In this document: positions 26,624 to 34,122 of the stretch, piece after piece
Layout: every line of letters begins with the position of its first letter
Numbering within the stretch: position 1 is the stretch's first letter
The notes under the pieces: generated by a model
Database searches by the model: none
Seen by the model: the letters and a program-made list of their open reading frames with translations, nothing else
Told to the model about the DNA's origin: nothing
Program-made: the position numbers and the translations under genes
Origin: CAWEWH01 sp963812775
Lineage (GTDB): Bacteria; Pseudomonadota; Alphaproteobacteria; Rhizobiales; Beijerinckiaceae
Assembly (NCBI GenBank): GCA_963812775.1
Contig: CAWEWH010000007.1
Coordinates: forward strand, 124,001-188,000
DNA length: 64,000 nucleotides
Direction of reading: 5' to 3'

Positions 26624-27408
26624 TTAAGGCGTGCCCGCGGTGACGCGCGCCGCCAGGGTCATGAGCCGGGCAGGAAGTGCTCGCGCATCTCGTTGCGCGT
26701 CGCCTGTGTCGTGTGCGTCGAGACGTTGATCGCGCCCAGCGCCTCGCCCTCGCGGTTGACGATCGGCACCGCGATCGAGCGCAGGCCGCGCTCCAGCTCC
26801 TCGTCGACGATGGCGAAGCCCTGCGCGTGATCGGCGCTGATGCGCTCGACCAGCGCCTGCAGGTCGGTGATGGTGGCTGGCGTGTAGGCTCGATGCGGAT
26901 CGACTTCAGCCGCCGCCAGATCTCGTTGTCGTCGAGGAAGCCGAGCTGGATGCGCCCGAGCGAGGTGTGGAAGGCCGGCAGCCGGGTGCCGACCGAGAGG
27001 GCCGTCGACATGATCCGCCGTGCGGCACCCGCGCCACATAGACGATCTCGGTGCCTTGCAGGATCGCGGCCGAGCACGTCTCGCCGATGCGCTCCGCCAA
27101 CTCCCTCATAAGCGGCCGCGCCCGGTCGATCCAGGACTGGGCCGAAAGATACGCGAAGCCGAGGTCGAGGACGCGCGAGGCGAGCGAGAACTGCCGTCCC
27201 TCGTGCACGACATAGCCGAGCTCGTAAGCGTGCGCAGCACGCGCCGCGCCGTTGCCCGCGATAGGTCGGCGACACCCGCCGCCTCCGACAAGGTCATCGT
27301 CGGCCGCTCGCGCCCGAAGGCGCTCAACACCGCAAGCCCCTTGGCCAGCGTCGTCATGAATTCCTTGTCGTTAGGGCGGGGCTTGGCGCCCGCGGGAAGC
27401 TCCGACAT
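26624..27408 (-). pseudogene. IclR-family transcriptional regulator (PcaR/PobR-like), frameshifted
   Basis: DNA-binding regulator with an N-terminal winged helix and C-terminal effector domain. It starts at 27408 (MSELPAGAKPRPNDKEFMTT); KGLAVLSAFGRERPTMTLSE and VADLSRATARRVLRTL are the helix-turn-helix region typical of the beta-ketoadipate group. Apparent single-base deletions near 27224, 27022, 26889 and 26666 shift the frame. The pieces between read HEGRQFSLASRVLDLGFAYL, RIMSTALSVGTRLPAFHTSL, GFLDDNEIWRRL and GLRSIAVPIVNREGEALGAI. Corrected length is about 262 aa, as expected, ending at TAA 26624-26626. It lies between the hydroxylase operon and the divergent transporter and probably controls both through the paired palindromes. 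Confidence 0.82.
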
Positions 27409-27443
27409 GCCGTTGACACCTCGCGGCGACTGACCGACTATCC

Positions 27444-27477
27444 GGTCGATAAACGAACGTCAGTTCGATAATCGAAC
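27444..27477. promoter_or_regulatory. Paired palindromic operator between iclR-type regulator and transporter operon
   Basis: GTTCGATAATCGAAC (27463-27477) is identical to the site at 26541-26555. A close copy GGTCGATAAACGAAC (27444-27458, 13 of 15 matches) sits 19 bp away, the same spacing. It is 36 bp upstream of the regulator start and about 60 bp upstream of the binding-protein start, so one site pair could control both divergent units. Confidence 0.75.
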
Positions 27478-27537
27478 GGTCCGAAGCCGTCAACGTTCCT
27501 TTCGCGCCAGCCATGACCATCCCCGGGGAGGAAGACA

Positions 27538-28857
27538 TGCCGCGCTCAGCACGCATCCGATCAGCCGCCGCGCTCTCCTGAAATATTCCGCCGCCAGCGG
27601 GCTCGCGGCCGCTGCCTCGTCCCTGCCGGCGCCCGCCGTCGCGCAGGCGAAGCCGATCAAGCTCGGCTACGTCAGCCCGCAGACGGGACCGCTCGCCGCC
27701 TTCGCCGAGGCCGACAATTCGTCATCGCCAACTTCAAGGAGGCGGTGAAGGCCGGGCTCAAGGTCGGCAGCGCGACCGTGCCCGTCGAGGTCGTCGTCAA
27801 GGACAGCCAGTCCAATCCCAACCGCGCCGCCGAGGTCGCCAAGGAGCTGATCGTCCACGACAAGGTCGATCTGATGCTCGTCGCCTCGACGCCCGAGACC
27901 ACCAACCCCGTCTCCACCCAATGCGAGATCGAGGAGGTGCCGTGCATCTCGACGCGTGGCGCCGTGGCAGCCATGGTTCATCGGCCGCCAGGCCAATCCG
28001 GCCGGCGGCCCGCCTGCCTGGAAGCCCTTCAACTACACCTACCACTTCTTCTGGGGCCTGGAGGACGTCATCGCCGTCTTCACCAACATGTGGAGCCAGG
28101 TCTCGACCAACAAATCGGTCGGCGGCCTGTTCCCCAACGACGGCGACGGCAACGCCTGGGGCGACAAGCAGGTCGGCTTCCCGCCGGTGCTCGACAAGCA
28201 GGGCTACAAGCTCACCGATCCCGGCCGCTACCAGAACCTCACCGACAATTTCTCGGCCCAGATCACCGCCTTCAAGAACGCCAGCTGCGAGATCGTCACC
28301 GGCGTCGTGCTGCCGCCCGACTTCACGACCTTCTGGAACCAGGCGCTGCAGCAGGGCTTCAAGCCGAAGGTCGCCTCGGTCGGCAAGGCGATCCTGTTCC
28401 CGGTCGCGGTCGAGGCGCTCGGCAAGGACGGCCACAACCTGTCGTCGGAGGTGTGGTGGTCGCCGAGCCACCCGTTCAAGTCGTCGCTCACCGGCGTGAG
28501 CGCGGGGCAGCTCGCCGCCGCCTACGAGGAGGCCACCAAGAAGCAGTGGACGCAGCCCATCGGCTTCGTGCACGCGCTGTTCGAGGTGGCCGTCGATGCG
28601 CTGAAGCGCACGCCGCAGCTCGGCGACACCAAGGCGCTCGCCAGCGCCATTGCGGCCACCAACCTCGACACCGTCGTCGGCAAGGTCGCGTGGGACGGCG
28701 CCGGCCTGCCGCCCTTCGCGGCCAAGAACGTCGCCAAGACGCCGCTGGTCGGCGGCCAGTGGCGCGCTACGCGACGGCAACAAGTACGACATCGTCATCA
28801 CCGACAACAGACGGCGCCGAGATCCCGTCGGCCGGCAAGATGGAGCCGATCGCCTGA
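27538..28857 (+). pseudogene. Branched-chain-type (Liv) ABC substrate-binding protein, Tat-type signal, frameshifted
   Basis: Periplasmic binding protein of the LivK/urea/aromatic-acid class. The ATG at 27538 follows GGGGAGGAA. After one early indel the N-terminus reads ISRRALLKYSAASGLAAAAS, a Tat-like signal (S-R-R-x-L-L-K), then AKPIKLGYVSPQTGPLAAFA. Further pieces are VVVKDSQSNPNRAAEVAKEL, APWQPWFIGRQANPAGGPPA, YTYHFFWGLEDVIAVFTNMW and VGKVAWDGAGLPPFAAKNVA, ending KMEPIA at TGA 28855-28857. Indels fall near 27549, 27718, 27954, 28770 and 28808. The aromatic-looking neighbourhood suggests an aromatic acid or amino acid ligand; not shown. Confidence 0.8.
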
Positions 28858-28862
28858 GGACG

Positions 28863-29596
28863 TTGGCGGAGACAGTGCTGCTCCGAAATCGATCGGCCTG
28901 ACCAAGTCCTTCGGCTCGCGTCAAGGCGGTCGACCGTATCGACCTCGCGGTCGCCGAGGCGAGGCGCTCGGCATCATCGGCCCGAACGGGGCCGGCAAGT
29001 CGACGCTGTTCAATCTCATCGCCGGCGCGCTCCGGCCGGACGCCGGCAGTGTCCGCCTCGACGGCCGCGACATCACCGGCGACGCGGCAGCACCGGCGCT
29101 GCCGCGCCGGCATCGCCCGCTCGCACCAGATCCCGCAGCCCTTCGGCAAGCTGACCGTGTTCGAGAACGTGCTGGTCGCCGCGATGCACGGCGAGGCGGC
29201 GCCGCGAGCGCGACGCGGTCGAGGCCTGCGCCGAGATTCTCGAGCGCACCGGCCTCATTGCGGCGCGCCAACCGTCTCGCCGGCTCGCTGACGCTGCTCG
29301 AGCGCAAGCGGCTGGAGCTGGCGCGCGCGCTTGCCACGCAGCCGCGCCTGCTGCTGCTCGACGAGATCGCCGGCGGCCTGACGGAGGCCGAATGCGCCGC
29401 GCTCGTCGCCACCATCCGCGACATCCGCGCCGCGGCGTCACCATCGTGTGGATCGAGCACATCGTGCACGCGCTGCTCGCCGTCGTCGACCGCCTGGTCG
29501 TCCTGAATTTCGGCCGCAAGATCGCCGAAGGCGAGCCGCGCGCCGTCATGGCGTCGCCGAGAGGTGCGCGAGATCTACATGGGCATTCCGGCCTGA
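28863..29596 (+). pseudogene. livG: Liv-type ABC transporter ATPase (LivG), frameshifted
   Basis: First ATPase of the island's transporter. A TTG at 28863 (MAETVLL) is a plausible start; 5 bp after the binding-protein stop. Recoverable pieces: GLTKSFGS, GEALGIIGPNGAGKSTLFNL (Walker A), GSVRLDGRDITGDAA, QIPQPFGKLTVFENVLVAAM, LTLLERKRLELARALATQPR (signature region), LLLLDEIAGGLTEAECAALV (Walker B) and VTIVWIEHIVHALLAVVDRL. Several single-base indels interrupt the frame, for example near 28919, 28963 and 29435. The divergence from LivG consensus at the signature (LTLLERKRLELARAL) is normal for this family. Stop at 29594-29596. Confidence 0.8.
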
Positions 29597-29606
29597 GGGG
29601 AGGGCG

Positions 29607-30313
29607 ATGGCGCTGCTGGAGACCCGCGGCCTGACCGCTTTCTACGGCGACTTCCAGGCACTCTACGGCATCGACATGTCGGCTCGAGGCCGGCGAGACG
29701 ATCGCCATCATCGGCGCCAACGGCGCCGGCAAGTCGACCTTCCTGAAGGCCATCGCCGGGTTGCTCGCCGGGCCACCCGGAGAGCGTCGTCTTCGACGGC
29801 GAGCTCGATCGGCCATCGCGACGCCGCCGAGATCATGCGCGCGCGGTATCGCGCTCGTGCCGGAGGGACGCCGGCTCTTTCCTTCGCTCAGCCGTCGAGG
29901 AGAACCTGCTGATCGGCGCAATACGGGCGCGGCCGTCGAAGGCCAGTGGACGCTCGCCGCCGTCTACGATCTCTTCCCGGCTCTGCGCGAGCGCCGCCAG
30001 TCCCCAGCAGCGTGCTGTCGGGGGGCGAGCAGCAGATGGCGGCCATCGGCCGCGCGCTGATGTCCAATCCGCGGCTGCTGCTCTGCGACGAGATCAGCCT
30101 CGGCCTCGCTCCACGCGTCGTGGCGACATCTACGCGGCGCTGCCGCGCATCAAGGACAGCGGCGCGAGCGTCATCCTCGTCGAGCAGGATATCGTGCAGG
30201 CGCTGCGCGTCGGCGACCGCGTCTATTGCTTCCAGGAGGGGCGCTTGTCGCTGGCGGGCCGGCCCGACGAGCTCACCCCCGAGCAGATCCACACCGCCTA
30301 TTTCGGCACCTGA
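29607..30313 (+). pseudogene. livF: Liv-type ABC transporter ATPase (LivF), frameshifted
   Basis: Second ATPase of the island transporter. It starts at the ATG 29607 with GGGGAGGG just upstream, 10 bp after livG. Pieces: MALLETRGLTAFYGDFQALY, IIGANGAGKSTFLKAIAG (Walker A, split by an indel near 29681), ALVPEGRRLFPSLS, SVLSGGEQQMAAIGRALMSN (signature), RLLLCDEISLGLAPRVV (Walker B), and SVILVEQDIVQALRVGDRVY. It ends EQIHTAYFGT at TGA 30311-30313. At least five indels. livH follows 1 bp later. Confidence 0.8.
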
Positions 30314-30314
30314 C

Positions 30315-31187
30315 ATGGCCGCCCTTATCAACACCCTCCTGCAAGGCGTCATGCTCGGCGGCCTCTACGCGCTCTTCGCGGCCGGCCTGTCGCTCGATCT
30401 TCGGCGTCATGCGCCTCGTCAACCTGGCGCACGGCGATCTCATCGTGCTCGGCGCCTATCGTGATCCTCGCTGCTCATGGCGGCCACCGGCTTCAATCCG
30501 TTCCTCGCCGCATTGATGGCCATCCCGCTGCTCTTCGGCCTGGGTTACGGCCTGCAGCGGCTGCTTCTCAACCACACGCTCGGCGACGACATCCTGCCGC
30601 CGCTGCTCGTCACCTTCGGCCTGTCGATCATCATCGAGAACGGACTGCTGGAGGCTGTTCTCGGCCGACAGCCGCCGCCTCTCGGCCGGAGCTGTCGAGA
30701 CGGCCTCGCTGTCCCTCGGCGGCGGCGTCGCCGTCGGCATCATGCCGCTTCTGACCCTTGCGTCCGCCGCTTTGTCATCCTCGCCCTGAACCTTCTTTTC
30801 TACCGCACCGCGCTGGGCCGCGCCTTCCGCGCCACCTCGGATGATCCGGAGATCGCCAAACTCATGGGCATCGACCACCGGCGCATCTTCCCCATCGCCA
30901 TGGGGGTCGCCATGGTGGTGGCGACGGTCGCCGCGCTCTACCTCGGCGTGCGCGCCAACTTCGATCCGACCATCGGGCCGTCCCGCCTCATCTATGCCTT
31001 CGAGGCAGTGATCATCGGCGGGCTCGGCAGCCTCTGGGGTACGCTCGCCGGCGGCATCATCATCGGGGTCGCCCAGGCGATCGGCGCCCACATCGATCCC
31101 GAATGGCAGATCCTTGCCGGGCATCTCGCTTTCCTCGTCGTCCTCATGCTGAGGCCGCGCGGCCTTTTCCCGCGCGCCGTGGATTGA
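30315..31187 (+). pseudogene. livH: Liv-type ABC permease (LivH), frameshifted in its first half
   Basis: Inner-membrane permease. It starts at the ATG 30315 (MAALINTLLQGVMLGGLYAL), 1 bp after livF. Then GVMRLVNLAHGDLIVLGAY, MAATGFNPFLAALMAIPLLF, LPPLLVTFGLSIIIENGLLE, FYRTALGRAFRATSDDPEIA and YAFEAVIIGGLGSLWGTLAG are all recognisable LivH segments. Indels are visible near 30398, 30463, 30471, 30656 and 30768; after the last, the frame is clean to the TGA at 31187. Correcting them gives about 289 aa, normal for LivH. This marks the right edge of the frameshift-dense tract. Confidence 0.83.
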
Positions 31188-31191
31188 CGCC

Positions 31192-32280
31192 GTGGAGCGG
31201 CCCGCGGGCACCGTCCCAGTCGCGCCGAACGTGGCGGTGGAAACCGCGACGCGCACCTCCCGTTGCTTCACCGTGATCGCCGCGCTTCTGACCCTCGGAT
31301 TGGTCGCGCTGCCGGCCTTCGCGAGCCGAGGCCTCGTACAGAACCTGGTCTTCGTCTTCTACATGCTGGCGCTGGCGCAATACTGGAACCTGCTCGCCGG
31401 CTCCAGCGGCCTTGTCTCGGTGGGGCAGCAGGCCTTCGTCGGTCTCGGCGGCTATCTCCTGTTCGCGCTCACCGTCATGGGCGGGCTCGACGCGCTCCTC
31501 GCGATCCCCGTGGCCGGCATCCTCGCGGGCCTTCTGGCGCTGCCGACCTCCCTCGTCGTCTTTCGCCTGCGCGGCGCCTATTTCGCCATCGGCACCTGGG
31601 TGGTGGCGGAGGTCTATCGCCTCGTCGCCGCGCAGGTGAAACAGCTTGGCGGCGGCACCGGCACGTCGCTGCCGCCCTCCGTCACCAACGACGTGATCGG
31701 GATCGAGTGGATCAAGTGGCTGTTCGCCGTGCGCACTCCGGCGGCCCGCGACATCCTCTCATACTGGGTGGCGCTCGCTGTTGTGGTCGCTACCATCTTG
31801 GTCATCTATCTGGTGCTGCGCTCGCGCCTCGGCCTGGCGCTGGCGGCGATCCGCGACAGCGAACCGGCCGCCCACAGCGTGGGCATCGACGCCACGAGAG
31901 CGAAGCTCGCCGTCTATGTGTTGGCGGCCGCCGGCACCGGCTTGACCGGCGCGCTGATCTATCTGCAGAAGGCCCGCATCTCTCCCGACGCCGCCTTCTC
32001 GGTGCTCGACTGGACCGCCTACGTCATCGTCATCGTGGTGATCGGCGGCGTCGGCGCCATCGAGGGGCCGATCATCGGCGTCATCGTCTTCTTTCTCATG
32101 CAGACCTATCTCGCCGATTTCGGCACCCTCTATCTCATCCTGCTCGGGGCGCTCGCTATCGCCGTGATGCTGTTCGCTCCTCGCGGCATCTGGGGCTACG
32201 TCTCGGAGCGCTTCGGCGTCACGTTGTTTCCCGTGCGCCGCCGGCTGACTGTGCTGGACGGCGAGCCACCGCCGCGCTGA
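31192..32280 (+). CDS. livM: Liv-type ABC permease (LivM)
   Basis: Inner-membrane permease (362 aa), last gene of the island's transporter operon, intact. The GTG at 31192, 4 bp after livH, is the start. A cytoplasmic leader of about 25 residues precedes about nine membrane helices. Family motifs: AQYWNLLAGSSGLVSVGQQA (LivM consensus NLLAGYAGLVSLGHAAF-like), RLRGAYFAIGTWVVAEVYRL, RSRLGLALAAIRDSEPAAHS and VIGGVGAIEGPIIGVIVFF. It is convergent with the sugar-type permease gene, 58 bp away. With LivH it would form the channel for the ligand of the binding protein at 27538. Confidence 0.9.
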   Translation: MERPAGTVPVAPNVAVETATRTSRCFTVIAALLTLGLVALPAFASRGLVQNLVFVFYMLALAQYWNLLAGSSGLVSVGQQAFVGLGGYLLFALTVMGGLDALLAIPVAGILAGLLALPTSLVVFRLRGAYFAIGTWVVAEVYRLVAAQVKQLGGGTGTSLPPSVTNDVIGIEWIKWLFAVRTPAARDILSYWVALAVVVATILVIYLVLRSRLGLALAAIRDSEPAAHSVGIDATRAKLAVYVLAAAGTGLTGALIYLQKARISPDAAFSVLDWTAYVIVIVVIGGVGAIEGPIIGVIVFFLMQTYLADFGTLYLILLGALAIAVMLFAPRGIWGYVSERFGVTLFPVRRRLTVLDGEPPPR

Positions 32281-32338
32281 TCGCAAGGGGCGCCCCAAGA
32301 TCTGTGGTCGCCTGACGAGTGAACGCCGGCGTCGCCGT

Positions 32339-33190
32339 TCAGCTCTTGACCGCGCCGGCCGTCAGTCCCGCCACCATGTAACGCTTGAAGGCATAGTAGA
32401 TGGCGGCCGGCGGCAGCGCATAGATGAGGCCCGTCGTCATCAGCAGCTCCCATGGCGAATCGTCCGCCGAGAGGAAATTGCCGAGCGCCACCGACAAGGT
32501 GATGTCGGTATCCTTGGAGAGCAGGAGGAACGCGTAAAGATACTCATTCCAGGCGAGCAGCAACGCGTAGGTGCCGACCGCCACCAGGGCCGGCATCATC
32601 AGCGGGATGTAGACGAGGCGGAACAGCTGCAGCGGCGAGGCGCCGTCGATGGCTGCCGCCTCGTCGAGCTCGTAGGGGAGCTTGTCGGACGCTTGCTTCA
32701 GCACCCAGATGGCGTAAGGGGCGGCGATCGCCACCATGGCCCAGATCAACGCCCATTGGTTGTTGAGGAGGCCATAGAGGCCCATGGTCCGGTACATGGG
32801 CACGGCGAGGAACGCCGCTGGGATGAAGTAGGTGAACAGCGAGATGTTCATCAGTGCCCGCCCACCACGCACTTTGAGCCGGCTGATCGCGAAAGCCGCC
32901 CCCGTCGCGATCGTCAGCGTGATGAGTCCGGTCGCGGTGGCGATGAACAGCGAGTTGAAGAGCTGCTGCCAGAAGTGATGCAGGAAATAGTGCTTCTGCC
33001 CGAAGACGATCTCGAAGTTCCTGAGCGTCGGCTGGCTCGGCCAGAACCTTCCTGCAAAGGCCGACTCCTTGGGCGAGATGGAAAACAGAAACAGGTGATA
33101 GAGCGGCAGCATGGTCCAGATGAACACTGGGATACCGACGAGCAGCAGGGCTGCTTCCTTGCCGGTTCTGCGCAGCAGCGAGCCGGTCAT
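32339..33190 (-). CDS. Sugar-type ABC transporter permease (MalG/UgpE class)
   Basis: Inner-membrane permease, 283 aa. The start at 33190 overlaps the upstream permease stop (ATGA), so I reject the longer open frame that continues upstream. Typical six-helix binding-protein-dependent permease of the CUT1 group: LPLYHLFLFSISPKESAFAG near the N-terminus, ATATGLITLTIATGAAFAIS, and the EAA loop YELDEAAAIDGASPLQLFRL. The C-terminal YMVAGLTAGAVKS is the standard ending of MalG-like proteins. It forms a heterodimer with the MalF-like protein. No ATPase gene is nearby. Confidence 0.9.
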   Translation of the reverse strand: MTGSLLRRTGKEAALLLVGIPVFIWTMLPLYHLFLFSISPKESAFAGRFWPSQPTLRNFEIVFGQKHYFLHHFWQQLFNSLFIATATGLITLTIATGAAFAISRLKVRGGRALMNISLFTYFIPAAFLAVPMYRTMGLYGLLNNQWALIWAMVAIAAPYAIWVLKQASDKLPYELDEAAAIDGASPLQLFRLVYIPLMMPALVAVGTYALLLAWNEYLYAFLLLSKDTDITLSVALGNFLSADDSPWELLMTTGLIYALPPAAIYYAFKRYMVAGLTAGAVKS

Positions 33191-34062
33191 TTCGACAGCC
33201 TCCTCATCATGAAGAAGACAAGGGGCAAGATGAACGGCAGCGCGATGACGATAGCCGCCATCGACATGTGGACCTCGTCGAGCCTGAGATAGCGAATACC
33301 CAAGGTCGCGAGCACATGCGTGAGATCGGCCGGTCCGCCCCCGGTCAAGAGGTAGACGCTGTTGAAGTCGCCGAGCGTCCAGATCATCGAGAGGATCGTG
33401 CAGGTGAGGTAGAGCGTCTGCATCGACGGCCAGGTGATGTGACGGAACCTTTGCCAGGCGCTGGCGCCATCGACGGCGGCCGCCTCGTAGAGCTCGCCCG
33501 GGATGGCAAGCCGTCCGGCGATCAATGTCAGCGTCCAGAAGGGCAGGGACTTCCAGATGTGCACGACGATGGCCAGTGCGAGCGCCAGCGTCGGGTCGTT
33601 GAGCCAGTTGGGCCCGTCCTCGGCCGTCAACCTGAAGATGGTCTGGTTGATGATGCCCCATTCGGGGTTGAGCATGAACCGCAACGACAGGATCGTCGGG
33701 ATCGACGGCACCGCCCATGGCAGGATGAACAGCAGCGACAGCCACCTGATCCACGTCCGCGCCGTGACGAAGAACCCCGACAGCAGGAGCGCCAGCATCA
33801 TCTTGAGGTTGATGCCGATGATCAGAAAGGCAAGCGTGTTGACCACGGAGCGCGAAAAAATCGGATCGTCGAGAAGCTTGGCATAGCTCGCCGGATGACG
33901 CGCCAGCCACAGTCCGTAGACGACCGGGTAGATGACGAAGCTGAGGAATACGAGGATGTAGGGGGCGATCATGATCAGCCCCCAGGCCTGCGCGGGCGTC
34001 AGCCGGCGCTGGGGCGCGGGCGCCGGCCCGGCGAGCGGTTTATCCAGGGCGAGCGTCGACAT
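33187..34062 (-). CDS. Sugar-type ABC transporter permease (MalF/UgpA class)
   Basis: Inner-membrane permease, 291 aa. A short cytoplasmic N-terminus (MSTLALDKPLAG) precedes a first helix AWGLIMIAPYILVFLSFVIY. Other landmarks are WLSLLFILPWAVPSIPTILS, LRFMLNPEWGIINQ, the EAA loop GELYEAAAVDGASAWQRFRH and the C-terminal ALPFILPLVFFMMRRL. The stop overlaps the next start by four bases. The binding-protein gene lies 60 bp upstream on the same strand, so the three genes are one operon. The class imports sugars, polyols or glycerol phosphates; the specific solute is unknown. Confidence 0.9.
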   Translation of the reverse strand: MSTLALDKPLAGPAPAPQRRLTPAQAWGLIMIAPYILVFLSFVIYPVVYGLWLARHPASYAKLLDDPIFSRSVVNTLAFLIIGINLKMMLALLLSGFFVTARTWIRWLSLLFILPWAVPSIPTILSLRFMLNPEWGIINQTIFRLTAEDGPNWLNDPTLALALAIVVHIWKSLPFWTLTLIAGRLAIPGELYEAAAVDGASAWQRFRHITWPSMQTLYLTCTILSMIWTLGDFNSVYLLTGGGPADLTHVLATLGIRYLRLDEVHMSMAAIVIALPFILPLVFFMMRRLSK

Positions 34063-34122
34063 GGGACGGCCCTATCGTCTGACTAGCCGCGCCGCCGGAC
34101 ACGAGGCGGCGCGGTGCTTGTA

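Noticed and set aside
32339..33910. A 523-codon open frame suggesting a MalF-MalG fusion
   Set aside because: The MalF sequence is in a different frame; the MalG-like gene starts at 33190 by ATGA overlap.
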